64,000 nucleotides of DNA from Tetracentron sinense (taxonomy: Eukaryota > Streptophyta > Magnoliopsida > Trochodendrales > Trochodendraceae), in the NCBI GenBank assembly GCA_015143295.1, contig CM026565.1, forward strand, positions 9,112,041 through 9,176,040, given 5' to 3'. The position numbers were made by a program, and so were the translations under genes. The notes beneath the pieces are model-generated. The model had not been told where the DNA came from. It worked only from the letters and a program-made list of their open reading frames with translations, and did not search any database. Position 1 is the stretch's first letter; each line of letters opens with the position of its first letter. Positions 21,961-33,860 of this stretch are shown in pieces.

Positions 21961-22494
21961 GAGTTGTGCCTGGTGCAAGCTCGATCATAAAATCAATCTC
22001 CCTGTCTGGGGGCAACCCTGGCAACTCCTCTGGAAATACAACCAGGAATTCACTCACGGCCGGAATAGTCAAAGATTCCTTAGCCTCGGGGTTCACTAGA
22101 CTCAACGCCGTAAAGCGGGCGATATATCTACTTCTCAACCCCCGAAAATGAAATGGCTTCCCTTCCAGCAGCTTAAAGAGTACCATCTTCTCAAAGCATA
22201 CCACCTAACCATGGTGAGCTGCTAACCAATCCATCCCCAAGATGACGTCGAAGTCCTGGAATCTAAGGACGATGAGGTCAGCTGCCAATTCACGGCTTCC
22301 AACTTGAACTGTACTACCTCTAAAAATGTTATCTGCTACCACTGTCTTGCCGAGAGGAGTCGAAATGAATAACTCCAGTTCCAGTTGACTAGGGTCTGTA
22401 GAAAAGCCTTAGGAAAAACTCGGCAAGACAAATGAATGAGTAGACCCGGTGTTAATCAACACTCGAGCCAAACATTCATTGACTATTAAAGTTT
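21961..22494 (-). pseudogene. Gy-D aspartic protease and linker
   Basis: Starts after the predicted intron with TLIVNECLARVLINTGSTHSFVLP, where the catalytic Asp is Asn (NTG). Later comes the block [21 protein letters not shown], the linker between protease and RT also seen in Gy-B. Stops at several places. The protease would be inactive. Confidence 0.75.
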
Positions 22495-22643
22495 CTGAAA
22501 TTATAACTAGCGAAGTCAATCCATGCATCAACATCATATGTATAGATATATAGATATATAGATATATAACATGTCATATATGTACACAAAGAATAAGGCA
22601 TAATAAGACCATCATGGATAAATGAATAACTCTAAACGCGTAC
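22495..22643 (-). other. Predicted intron at gag/protease joint (Gy-D)
   Basis: In minus sense gag ends GATGTAGTGCAAG and meets GTACGC. 149 bases later ATAATTTCAG precedes the protease frame. The insert is AT rich, holds an ATATAG microsatellite (about 22545-22568) and sits at the same codon as the 139-bp segment in Gy-B, although the two segments differ in sequence. Removal gives a phase-1 join. Confidence 0.6.
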
Positions 22644-23928
22644 CTTGCACTACATCATCTGATGCAAGTGCATCTCCCTCTATCAAGGCGAATACTCATA
22701 CTTGGTTCACCTAGCGTGGTGGAGGTTCAGACCGTGCAAGTTGGGAGGACACTTGATATGATCCTACTGGACGAACTGGGGGCCTAATCCCCTGAGACTA
22801 GCCTGGAAAATGCCGACTAGGGCAATCCCTAATCAGGTGGCCCTGACAACCATAGTGGAAGCATACGTCTGATGCCTTCCAACAATCTCTTGTCTGATTT
22901 CTTTGGCCGCAAGAGGTACAGACCTCGTATGTGGATGCCAAAGAGGCCGTAGGTGGAGTATACCTCGCTCCTGAGGTGCAACATTCCGTAGGGCCTGGAG
23001 AGCATGAGGTCGTGGTGCCTGAGGCATGTATGGCAGTGGAGCTGGAGGAGCATAAGATGGCCTTTGTGGTGGTCCTGACCATGCATACTAGGGTGGTGCT
23101 GGCCAGGTATACTGATACGAGGTAGGCCAAGCCCGCTTCTCCAATGGTGCAGAGCTATTGGATTGGCCTTTCACCAAATCCCTCTTCCTCGAGACGACCT
23201 CCAAGTTGGTCTCGATCAACAAGGCTTTGTCCACCACTTCCAAAAAAGTGGCGTGCTTGAAGGCCGAAAATCTCTCCATAATGATGTCTCTGAGCCCTTG
23301 CTTAAACTTTCATGCCTTCATCGCCTCGGTGGCGATCATATGAGGCACAAATCTTGAGAGCTCTGAGAACTTGGCCTCATATGCTACCACAGTCATAGAA
23401 CCCTGCTCGAGGTTGATGAACTCCCTCTCCTTATTTTCCCGAGCTCCCACCGGGAAGTACTTCTTGTAGAAGGTATCCATGAACTCACCCCAAGTCCATG
23501 GTTGACCTTGCTTAGTCAAATCCCGAGTCCTCAACGCAGACAACCACCAATGGTGAGCCTCACCTTCTAGCATGAAAACAGCCCATGCCACTCTTTCCTC
23601 TTCAGTAGGCGAGAGGACCGCAAAAATCTTCTCCAACTGGAGGATCCAAGCCTCTGCAGCAAGAGGGTCCACACTCCCATGGAATGCTAGAGGCCTCATC
23701 CTCCTAAATGCCTCAACCCCAACTGTACGATGTACTAGTGCTGCAGACGATGGAGTAGCAGGAGGAGGGGTAGGTGCTGCAGGCGGTGGAATAGCCTGCC
23801 TGGCTGCTAGCAACCAGAGTCTCTGCAATAGAGCCAAGGACCTGTGAGAGGTCTAGCTACTCATCCTCATCTCGAGAAGAGGAAGAAGCTCTCGTATGTG
23901 GTCCGCGACCCTGTGTGCCCCGCCTCAT
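22644..23928 (-). pseudogene. Gy-D gag
   Basis: The likely start is ATG at 23928 (RRGTQGRGPHTRAS), followed by an acidic stretch, a stop and a frame change into an Ala/Pro-rich N-terminus. The capsid-like part is well kept (FRRMRPLAFHGSVDPLAAEA, WILQLEKIFAVL, VFMLEGEAHHWWLSALR, FYKKYFPVGARENKEREFINL). Then come a stop at 23308-23310, frame changes, a Pro-rich linker and the nucleocapsid remnant CTSCGQRNQTRDC with CFHYGCQGHLIRDC, a zinc knuckle whose second Cys is Tyr. It ends ALASDDVVQ at the intron-like donor. Confidence 0.85.
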
Positions 23929-24270
23929 GACCAAAGTCCTGAGAACAATAACAACACATGAGTCTAACTTGGAACCACGATTTACAGCATTGATTCAATT
24001 TTTTTACAATAGAGCAATCAATAGTATAGTACTACTATATTAATCACATCAAATCATCAGAGTATTTATAATATTATACTTTAGTGTTCTACAGTTCCTA
24101 AGACCCGTACTTGGTTGAAGTAACCATTTTGGACTAAGAGTAAAGTTTAGTCTTACACTTGAAACATGACTCGTTTCTGACTTACTTCCTTCCTAACTTG
24201 CTTTCTGACATATGCTCTTGTCAAGTTGTGGCACCAGATTCTAAGTGACCCTACGAGACCTGAAGCCTAA
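23929..24270 (-). other. Gy-D 5' leader
   Basis: Short AT-rich leader between primer site and gag start. No accessory frame is visible, in contrast to Gy-C. Confidence 0.6.
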
Positions 24271-24282
24271 GCTTTGATACCA
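24271..24282 (-). other. Primer binding site of Gy-D
   Basis: TGGTATCAAAGC on the minus strand, four bases inside the LTR. A one-base variant of the Met-tRNA site of Gy-B. Confidence 0.85.
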
Positions 24283-24286
24283 AACC

Positions 24287-24346
24287 TGTCACGACCCAAA
24301 CCCCACCCTAGGAGTTGGAGTGAATCTTGGACAACTTATCATGACC
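24287..24346 (-). mobile_element. Gy-D 5' LTR, element 3' end (part 1)
   Basis: Begins TGTCACGACCC and matches the first 60 bp of the LTR at 16870. The last five bases TGACC (24342-24346) are the left target duplication of copia Co-A. The LTR continues at 37640. Confidence 0.9.
24342..24346. repeat. Left target duplication of Co-A (TGACC)
   Basis: TGACC before the LTR start TGTTAAACATG. The identical TGACC follows the right LTR at 37635-37639. Confidence 0.9.
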
Positions 24347-26572
24347 TGTTAAACATGATGCCCAGAAAAGTCATTTAGATTGTTAAACTCTTATTAATTT
24401 GATTAATAAAGACTTCTTCATCTATTGTGTATTCATTATGGGTAATTGACCTTGATCATGAGATGATCTATACGATATGAGATATCGATAAAGGTCTATA
24501 GGATATATTTTAGGAAAGTTATGTGATTGGATTATCACAGGCAAATATAACTTTCCGGTTCCTTATACCTTATATAGTCACAGTTGTGGGTGAAGCTGGG
24601 CACTTCACTTATATGGCTGCCAGAATGCTAAGATGTTCTCAATAGTTGAGATGTAGTTCTATCTCGAACTATTATAGTGGAGACTACACATCAGCATAAG
24701 GGTGTTTAAATGTACACTGACTGATTGCATTCAATGAGAGACCTATTGCATAAACATACTATCAGATAGTCGGTCTCTCATTCACATTGAACAGTTTCGA
24801 TGATCCTTAAATCTAATATGTTCATCTATGACTGAGCAATGATCTGACTGTTTTGATTCCACCAAAGTATTTTCTACCTTAGGGAATACGATACATTGAT
24901 AGTTGGATAGTCAGAAAATTGTTCAAGTCATGATGACTTTCAAACAAGAAATCCATGCTAGTTTATTTGAGAGATTATCCAAGTTTCGGGTAAGACAATT
25001 GATTAAATACAAATCCTGCGCAGGTGATTTTGAAATCAAAATAAGTTTTGAAATATACTTATATTAAAATATATTATACTTATTAAAGGATTTTCTCAAA
25101 ATGTTTTTCATGAGAAATTGTTTCTCATGGCTTAATCATAAGTCTTGGAAACCCGGATGATGTGCAATGGGCTATGGGTTAGATAAAATGTCACTCTCGA
25201 AGGCCCATTAGGGATAATGTATTTAGAAGGATAAATCGAATTTAAAAGTTCATGTGGCAGGATCCGTAATGGTTAATGTTTATACACTGGGATTCAATTG
25301 TAACATGGATATCTCACGTCACTTGCAATTCCGATGTAATTCCTGTTTAGGGTCAATAGGATAACATTGGGTAAGCCAGGGTAAGAATGTCCTAGAGCAA
25401 TCTATAGAGATGCTCACATAAGAAATACAAGCTCAACAATTGATTAAATGTTAATCAATTATTTAAGTGATTAAAAGTTAATCATTAATTAAATAGATTA
25501 AAAATTAATCTATGGTTTAAATTAATTGTTAATTTAAATCTTGGGATTATTTTAGTAATTATTTAATTAACAAAATTAAAGGGGAAATGGGTTTGACCCA
25601 TATCCATAAACCCATTAATATGGACCTTTAATATGGGCCCAAGCCCATGGGTTTAAAACCTAGGGTGAGGCGCCCACTTTGTAATCCTAATTGGATTAGG
25701 ATTAGGTTATTTGAATAATTAATAAAATATAACTTCTTTTATTATGAAATTTAAATCCAATGGTTGGATTCCAATTAGGATTAAGATGAGAAGAAGTTGG
25801 ATTACAAAAAGGAGTTTAGCACTCCCCAAATCTCACGCCCCCTTAATGCTCACACCCTCCCCTTTGTGGTTAAGGTTTCCTAGTTTGACTAGGATTCCTA
25901 CCTAATGTTGGTTGTTGACTAATCCCATTATTTGAGGAATCCTCAATTGATAAGGACTCCTTAATTAATAGGTTTACTATAACTAAAGTAGTTATATATA
26001 AACTAAGATATTGTTTAATTAATAATGAGAGTTATATTGATAAACAATTCCTAAGGGATAAGATCAAGTTGGAGTAGGATTAGGATTGGATCCTAGTCTA
26101 TAAATACACCAACACCAAAATGTGGGGAGGTATTCAAAATTCTCCAGACTTTTTTCTCTCCCCCTCTCCTCTCTCTCAAAACCGTGAGCCCCTAGGGTCT
26201 CCCCTAGGGAATTTCGTGAGCAGACTAAGGGCTGTCCAAGTTGGGTTTTTCTACTTTAGGGTTTTGAACCTCAAGGTTGTTGGTGATGGAAGGTCTACAC
26301 CATTACTCCATCTTCTTCCTCTTGCTTCAACAATTCCAAAGGAGATTCTAAAGCTTCGTGGGGATAGCAAAGAAAAAGGATCGAGCTTTTAGTATTTTTT
26401 CGAGAAATCTCTACAAAAAGTTCTGACGGTTCGAGTGGATTAAGCTTCACCGGTGAACATCATTCACCGAGGTGATATGACTAAAACTCTTAGATAGTTT
26501 TTGATGCTTTCTATGGTATTAAGATCTAGGGGATCCAGTTTCCGCATAAATTTTTATCCGGATCCCCCTTCA
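24347..26572 (+). mobile_element. Co-A 5' LTR
   Basis: 2226 bp starting TGTTAAACATGATGCCC and ending GGATCCCCCTTCA. It is AT rich, with TTAATTAA-type inverted repeats at 25430-25590 and a TATA box at 26098. A small frame near 26120 lies in the transcribed part and has no known relatives that I recognise. Confidence 0.93.
26098..26106 (+). promoter_or_regulatory. TATA box in Co-A 5' LTR
   Basis: CTATAAATA, followed by ACACCAACACC; likely core promoter. Confidence 0.7.
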
Positions 26573-26574
26573 AG

Positions 26575-26587
26575 TGGTATCAAAGCT
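26575..26587 (+). other. Primer binding site of Co-A
   Basis: TGGTATCAAAGCT, two bases after the LTR end; Met-tRNA type. Confidence 0.85.
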
Positions 26588-28225
26588 CATGGTTAGGAGT
26601 ATTTTTTTTGTTTATTTTAAGGATGAATAAATAGATAATTTAATTCTTGAGATAAATTTAATTTTATTTATTTATTTATGCTCATAGTTTTTATTATTTT
26701 ATTTGTTCATGAGATGAATAAATAAATAATTAATTTTCTTATGTTATTGAATGAGATTTGATAATGATAATTAAATAATTTTAAAAAAAAACTAGCATTA
26801 TATGTGATATAATTAAATTCGAAATAAAGAGTTTATTTTGAAACTTCTTTTTAAATGATTTGATCATTTAATATATATTAATTGTTTAAAATAATTAATA
26901 AATGATTTTTCCCATAAATAGATTTTATTCCAAAAATTATAAAACCCTATTTTATGATGAGATCAAATTTAGGATTTTCGATTCTCTTTATTTTTATTTT
27001 AATCTTGGATAATAGTAGAACCAATCTATATGAAAGGATCTTGCATTCAAGAAAGAAATAAAATATTTTAGAGATTTTAAGAAAATTCTATCTTATATTT
27101 TAAAAATAATTTTATGATAATTGTTTTATTTTTTCCGGCATTTGATCTATATAAGATATAGATTTTATTGAGCGATTTGATAATTGTTATCAAATTTTAA
27201 AACCTTTTAAAATAAGAAAAAGTACTTTATCACCATGTAGCATCTTTCTTAAATGAGATTATAGTTATGGGTCATATTTTATGATAAATTGTTTATCATT
27301 CATGCATTCATATTAGAGGATAATATGTAGTAGGTTTTGGCAATTTGTAAAGGGCAGATTCATTCGGTTTCCCTGAAAAAGACGAATAGAATACTAGTTT
27401 CTCTAATGCCATTATTTTATCATGCATCGGTGGAGATGCTGTTAAAGAGGATGCTGCGATGATCATCTCGATAAGATAATAAAGGAAGGGATCGTGAAGA
27501 AGTTTGTGAGCTGCCTTTATTCTTATCTTATTCTCTTGCATCCATGCATTTTAATTTATTGACCTATTACGATTAATCTTGTATATTATTGTTTTTATTA
27601 TCATGAGATGATACTTGTTTATTTTATCATGAGATGATATCTGTTTATATGTTTAATTATTCTGTTGAAATAATTACCCTTAATATATCATGTGTATATA
27701 AGACTGGGAACAAGTCCCTAAGTATTATGATCTTCTACCATACACTATGTAATCCTATAGTAGGGAGTGTGAGTAAGCTGACAGGCCAAAGCCGAGCCCA
27801 ATCCCTCTCACCTATGTGTGAACATGGTGAAAACTAAATAAGCAAATAGTGGGAGCAATAACGCCAAAGCATGAGCTTTCACTAGGTGTTTATAAGGTTT
27901 ATGGTAGGTGGGCACATGAATAAGAGATATTATACAATAACGCCAAAGCGTGAGTATAACATCCCTTATAGATCAGAAGTAGATTGAATGCTGTAAGATT
28001 ACAAGATATGATCAATGAAATTGGAGAAGATAGCTTCTATCTGCCTATTCAAGGCGATGTGAAATTGTGCCCAAAGGGAGGATCACATTCAGCCAGTGTC
28101 TAGGTTTTTGATGTTAATTGATTCTTCCCAAATTGGCAATACCATTAGAAACAGACACATAATCTAATAGGTATTAATGAATACAATAGATCCCTAATAC
28201 CATTTTTTTGTCATTTGATTAGATC
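26588..28225 (+). other. Co-A 5' leader
   Basis: 1.6 kb AT-rich untranslated leader. It holds two copies of CAATAACGCCAAAGC (about 27857 and 27938) and a repeated TATCATGAGATGATA hairpin (27599 and 27623). I see no convincing gene. Confidence 0.6.
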
Positions 28226-29062
28226 ATGACAGGCCTACACCCATTGACTGAAATTCTTCATGATGAAAAGTTAGTCAGAACTAACTATGTAGACTAGGAA
28301 TTTAGGATATATCTAGTATTCTCTGTTGAAAAGCTTTCCCTGTATCTTACAACTCCTAAACTTGTGGTTCTCCCGGATTCAACACCAGATCTATTAGCTG
28401 AAGCTAATTTATGGAATCTTTCCAATAAGACAACAAGAGATTGGGTGTTAGCATCATTATCCACAATATTGTATAACCCTCATAATCATATGGATAATAC
28501 TTCAGACATATTACATCACCTACATGAGATGTTTGGTGAAGAGAATAAGTCTGCCAAACAAACAGCGTTAAGGTCTGTTCTTACCACCGAGATGAAAGAG
28601 GGAACTTCAGTCAGAGAACACATCATGAAAATGATGGGTTTTATTAAAGAACTGGAGATGTACGATGGAGAGATAGATCATATCACCAAAATTAATACTA
28701 TTCTACAGTCACTCCCTTGGTCATTCAACTTGTTTGTAGTGAATTACAGTATAAACAAGTTAAAGATGACTCTAAGTAGGTTGTTGGACTCACTGTTGGC
28801 TGTGGAAGATGAGATCAGAAACGATATTGATGGTGAAATCATGTTTGTTGAAAGACCTATACCTGTGATGGTGTCTGAAAAGAAAATGAAGAGAAACAAT
28901 GGTAAAGGAAAGTTGAAAGACAACTGGGATAAGGCAGTAGTTGTTGGCAAGGAAAACAAAGGCAAGGGAAAGTATTTCCACTGTGGTAAAATAGGCTACT
29001 AGAAGAGGAACTGTAGGACTTACCTCGTAACTTTTAACAAGGGTCGCGCCAGTACTCAAGGT
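28226..29062 (+). pseudogene. Co-A gag
   Basis: ATG at 28226 (MTGLHPLTEILHDEKL) in the frame used downstream. A stop at 28295-28297 is followed by the capsid-like region of copia Gag (LWNLSNKTTRDWVLASL, LHEMFGEENKSAKQTALRSVL, GTSVREHIMKMMGF, ILQSLPWSFNLFVVNY). The basic tail ends in a damaged zinc knuckle YFHCGKIGY-stop-KRNC, where the first Cys and the His are both Tyr and a stop (29000-29002) follows. It would form the particle and bind RNA. Confidence 0.88.
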
Positions 29063-29618
29063 ATGAGATGCTTTGATGTACTATTTACTGTTAAGTCAAA
29101 CTTTCTTAATGGTTTCCCTAATTCATGGTGCATGGATTCTGAATCTATTGTACATGTTTGCAATCGGTTGCAGGGATTCAAGGAAACCAGGAAATCGACA
29201 AAACAGGAGCAGATGCTTAAAGTTGGCTCGGATGCAAAAGTTGCAATCAAGTCAATAAGGGGTTTTAATCTTTATTTACCTTATGGAAAGATATTAATTT
29301 TAGAAGACTACTTATATGTGCCTTCTGCACATCGTAATTTGATTTCAGTATCCAGACTCTTACATTATGGATTCTCTATCGTTTTTAATTCAATTGTTGA
29401 AATTAAGAAAGATGGAATGGTCTTGATTACTGGTAATCTCATTAATGGTCTTTATTTAATATTCCCTTTGGTAAATAATGAATGTCTGCAAAGTGACAAT
29501 GCCTCATCATCTAGAATGTCTGGAATGAAGAGACATTGCACTGACTCTACTTATCTTTGGTATAAGAGACTTGGTCATATTAATCTTGATAGGATCAAGA
29601 GGTTAGTAATAGATAGTC
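29063..29618 (+). pseudogene. Co-A protease and GAG-pre-integrase region
   Basis: Same frame as gag. The protease active-site region reads WCMDSESIVHVCN, where the usual DSGAT motif is DSESI, so activity is doubtful. ILEDYLYVPSAHRNLISVS and the pre-integrase module LWYKRLGHINLDRIKRLV follow. The frame is then cut by solo LTR Gy-E and resumes at 32829. Confidence 0.85.
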
Positions 29619-30045
29619 TGTCGCGACCTAAAATATCCCCTAGCAGTTAAGGGATACTTTAGAGGTGACTATTCTTACCTACCAAACCATCCTGTAATGA
29701 ACAAGGTGAACATAATATTATAAAGGCAATAATCAGAGTGCGGAAGCTCATAAAAGATGCGGAAGCATGAACCAACTTCTTCTTTTCTATACAAAGTCTG
29801 TATTCCAAGTTAACATATATACATAACATATCAAGTCAAAGGTGGACATGCCCACCTATCAAAATACAAAATGAGAAACCTCATAACTCTCTCTACTAAA
29901 AGTAATCTAAATAGGGCCACACGTCGTGATCTCTATCCTCCTGCGATTGCATCGGGATAGGAGGCTCTCTCTCCTCTACATACTCTTCCTCAACCCAAAG
30001 CTCAGGGTTGAGGGCTTCCTCGGTACCATCCAACATAAAAGTACG

Positions 30046-30066
30046 GCTGAGTATGGAATACTCAGC
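30046..30066 (-). promoter_or_regulatory. Conserved LTR hairpin (Gy-E)
   Basis: GCTGAG and CTCAGC arms at 424-447 bp from the LTR 3' end, as in the other gypsy LTRs. Confidence 0.7.
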
Positions 30067-30439
30067 AAGTACAAGCTACTAGCTAACCATAGCAATAACA
30101 ATCACACAAAGGCAATGAGATATAATTCATCATTTCAATTTAAAGCAATACTAGCAGCATATAACAAATAGCATTGAAGTAAAGCAATCTAATAATCATG
30201 ACATGCTTGAATGAATGTGAAAACCCCGGTAAAACTCGTACTTTAAAAATCATGTCTTGTTCTTGAAAATAACTTTTCATGTTTCTTTCAAAACTTGTTT
30301 GTCATGTTTGAAAACTTGTTCCTTGTCTTGGTCTTATTTGTGAGAATCACACATGTTTGTCTTGTCTTGCTTGGAATCACTTGTCTTGCTTGTTCTTGTC
30401 ATATTCTTGACATGTTCTTGACTTGACTTGCTTGTATAC

Positions 30440-30745
30440 TTGTGAGCCAGAGGTTAGTACCCTTGAAGCGACTTGTGAGCCGGGAATGTAAATTCCCTTC
30501 AGCAAAATATATATATAGAAAATGTTACACCAACCTCCTTGTTTTCTTGTTTCCTTGTGAGTCAAGTATGACATATCTTGCGATATGCCCTACCCTTAAC
30601 ATTCATGCTTGTTTTCTTGTGAGCCAGGTATGACATATCCTAGAGATATACCCTGACCTTGACCGACCCGATGCCCGGCTTTATCAACTTATTTTTTTAC
30701 TTGTGAGCCAGGTATGACATATCATTGAGATATGCCCTACCCTTG
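30440..30745 (-). repeat. CTTGTGAGCC minisatellite (Gy-E)
   Basis: Diverged units of the form CTTGTGAGCCAGGTATGACA with ATATC and GATATGCCCTACCCTTGA, at about 30440, 30470, 30556, 30618 and 30700. Confidence 0.8.
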
Positions 30746-31756
30746 ACCAGCCCGATATCTGGCTTTATCAATTGTATAGTGAATCACATTCTTGTTCTTA
30801 TTGTTTCTTGGGTACATATACTTTAGAAAACCGACTCTTGCATGCATGGGTGCGTGTATGTAACATTTGTAGTAACATGATGACATGCTTGAATAGAAGG
30901 ATCACATGAGTGTAGCATTTCAATTCTTAACATAATCATATGAGAATTTAGGTAACATATAGCACATTTGATCAATTTATCATTTATAAATAACATTACA
31001 TAAATCCTATTTTCATCTTCTTCATTAAATCCATTTAATTCTCGTTTAGGCTATCAAACACATTGCATGCAACATTTTCTTCACTTTTATTCATTTGATC
31101 TTAGCCTTAGGTTTTTAGGCTCATTCAAGCAATTCATCAAAACATAATGATCAAGATTCTTGTAAGCATTTATTACACATTTTCTCACTCTAACATTTCA
31201 TCAAACACATGGTGTATTCATTATGAGTACTATGCCCTTCCACCATTTTCCATCGTTCAACACATCACAACATGGCATCCAATCGCCTCAATCCCCTCAT
31301 CCATCCATACATCCCACCATTCATATTATCTTGTTTATATTTTAAACAAATAGCATATTTCAACATAAAGGAGAAATGGGGGAGATTCAATACACATTCA
31401 CTTAAGAAATCCTCGGTTATTACCAAAGTAGTTAGTAGAGCGTACTAACCTTTGAGGATGAACTCCTCACTTGAAGAAAAAATCCTTGATCAAGGGGTCC
31501 ATGCTTGAGGAAGAAGAAGACATCACCTTGAATGGGAGATCCTTGCTTGATATGAACAATCCAAGCTTGAGGATGAAGATCCAATTCCAATGGCTCGTGG
31601 GAGTGAGGTTCCAAGCCTTGAGAAAGCTTTTGGAAGCAAGACTTGTACTCCACCTTGATCCCAATTGAAAATCCCCTTTTAAAACCCTAGCTCTCACTCT
31701 TTTCCCTCAAAATGTCTCCCCCATTTGTTAGAACCCTTAGTCCCACGAAATGTGGG

Positions 31757-31764
31757 TTTATATA
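31757..31764 (-). promoter_or_regulatory. Inner TATA box of Gy-E
   Basis: TATATAAA on the minus strand, downstream in LTR sense of a GACCGGTCGACCGGTC cluster at 31838-31880. Confidence 0.55.
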
Positions 31765-32353
31765 AGAGCCTGGGGTTGCCAAAACCCCAAAATACCCTTA
31801 AAACAGCACTGGAAGTCGGCCAAAGCGCAAATGAACATTTGACCGGTCGACCGGTCACAAATCCGTTCGACCGGATTGGTCCTCATTTCTCCCATTTTTC
31901 CCACCTTAGTATTTTGGCCATTACTTTTGACTTGCATATTGGATTTTGACAATTTAATTTGCATTGGATTCATCTTTCAAAGGGGAACAACTTTCGTGTT
32001 TTGTATAACTCCAAATTATGAGTTCTTGATGGTCTAAATGGACCCACAAGTGGACTGGTCCAAAATGACTGCTGAATCAACAGCAGAGCACCTTTCGGAA
32101 ACCTCACTTTTAACATAACTTACACTCACAATATGAAAAATTGTAAAGCATGAACCTTAAAGAGGACATCAATATCTTTCCAAAAATTCAAGAATCACTC
32201 AATTCCGATAACCGACGACAAAACTAGAGCTCCTTAAAGTTGAAGGAATGTTTAGACATCCCTCAATTTGACACTTAGAACTCTTTTCCACTTCCTCAAA
32301 TCTCTCCAATGTATGCTTGAGGGTTTATGAAACCCTCAACCCAAAAAATTGGG

Positions 32354-32363
32354 TTTATATAGG
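32354..32363 (-). promoter_or_regulatory. Outer TATA box of Gy-E
   Basis: CCTATATAAA on the minus strand, downstream in LTR sense of a GGTCGACCGGT cluster at 32435-32595. Confidence 0.6.
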
Positions 32364-32828
32364 AATATGGGAGGTCAAATGACCATCTTATCCTTGATGA
32401 ATGGCTTAAAAATGCCAAACTGGGCAAAAGTCTGCATGGCCGGTCAACCGGTAGTGACCTTCGATCGACCGGTCAAAAATGACCTCTCTGGAATAAAACC
32501 CCATACATTTAGTGCCATATTCGGTCGACCAGTAGTGGGCATCGGTCGACCGGTTGTCTATCGGTCGACCGGTAGTGAAATCGGTCGGTCGGTTTTGCCT
32601 TGATTTTTGCCATTTTAACACTTAGCACTTTTCCCAAATTCTTTCATTTATCCCTACTAAACCTTGGAACCATTCTTAAGGTTTTACCATATTTTAAAAC
32701 CTATTATTCCTCAAAATAGTAACACAACATCTCGTCATCATTGAGAAACGTCCGATCATTTACATATGGCCTCAAGCCTTCACCAGCACTATTCACCAAA
32801 CATGCCCCTTGAGAACCGGGGTTCTACA

Positions 32829-33860
32829 TGGTCCCCTTGATTTCCTCAAGGTTGAACCACTCCCTACTTGCAAGTCTTGTCTTGAAGGAAAGATGACCAA
32901 GAAGCCTTACCCTAAAAAGGTAGGAAGAGTCAAAGAAAAGCTAAGACTAATACATAGTGATGTATGTGGTCAATTTAACATTGTTGCACGAGGTCAATAC
33001 CGGTATTTTATCACATTTACCAATGACTATTCTAGATATGGATATGTCTATTTGATACAATACAAATCTAATGTCTTTGAAAAGTTCAAAGAATTCAGAT
33101 TAGAAGTTGAGAATCAAACTGACAAATCCATAAAGACACTTCAATCAGATTGAGGTGGTGAATACCTCACCAACGAGTTTATGGATTACTTAAGGGATAA
33201 TGGGATTATCTTGCAATGGACAAGTCCTGCCTCTCCTCAACAAAATGAGTTTCTGAAAGAAGAAACTGGACCTTATTAGATATGGTTCACTCTATGATGA
33301 GCCATGCCGATGTACCTTTATATCTTTGGGGATATGCTTTACAAACTGCCATTTACATTATGAACCGGGTTCCATCTAAGTCTATTCTGGTTACACCCTA
33401 TGAATTGTGGACTGGGCAAAAACCTAGTTTACAACATCTAAGGGTATGGGGTTGTCCTGCACATGTTCGCAAACTCGAACCCACTAAGTTGGAATCTAGG
33501 ATAGAGAAATAGAACTTTGTAGGGTATCCAAAAGAAACTAAGGGTTTCTATTTCTACTCCAAGACAGACCAAACAATAGTTGTTAGGCTTCATGCCACTT
33601 TCTTGGAGGAAGAAATGGATCTCCTAAAACAGATTGAATTTCATGAGATGAAAGACAACACAACCAGTGTCTAAACTGAACCTAATCCTTCTATTAATGA
33701 TTCTCCTAATTCTATTCCGCTGAGAAGGTATGAAAGAGTTTCTAGACCACCAGATAGACTTCAGTATTACAATAATGAGGTATAACTAGTTACCCCTGAT
33801 GATGAGGATACGGATCCTAATACTTATCAAGAAGCTACATTAGATGTAGATGCATCTCAA
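32829..33860 (+). pseudogene. Co-A integrase
   Basis: Resumes after Gy-E with GPLDFLKVEPLPTCKSCLEGKMTKKPY, the zinc-binding end of the integrase N-terminus. The core follows: LIHSDVCGQFNIVARGQYRYFITFTNDYSRYGYVY (Asp residues), TLQSD-stop-GGEY, QWTSPASPQQNEF (the Glu-containing helix is frame-broken), then after a frameshift near 33255 LLDMVHSMMSHADVPLYLWGYAL and PYELWTGQKPSLQHLRVWGCPAHVR. Stops at 33151-33153 and 33510-33512. The C-terminal part runs into the region before RT. Confidence 0.87.

Larger units (their letters stand above)
29619..32828 (-). mobile_element. Gy-E: solo gypsy LTR in Co-A
   Basis: 3210 bp, from TGTCGCGACCT to GGGGTTCTACA on the plus strand, so the LTR reads on the minus strand. 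Flanks are TAGTC and TGGTC, a five-base duplication with one change. The copia frame makes sense again when the LTR and one flank copy are removed. It carries the conserved hairpin (30046), a CTTGTGAGCCAGGTATGAC minisatellite (30440-30740), the GGCATCCAATCGCC block (31274) and, unusually, two TATA boxes each beside its own GGTCGACCGGT palindrome cluster. Confidence 0.88.

Noticed and set aside
27308-27541. 77-codon frame on the minus strand in the Co-A leader
   Set aside because: Antisense in an AT-rich leader, no known domain, no matching frame seen elsewhere.
29063-29250. Small overlapping frames antisense to Co-A protease
   Set aside because: Shadow frames of the copia polyprotein, which is well supported on the plus strand.
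31471-31700. Open frames on both strands in Gy-E
   Set aside because: GAA/CTT-rich leader-like LTR sequence that also occurs in altered form in Gy-D, with no conserved protein.
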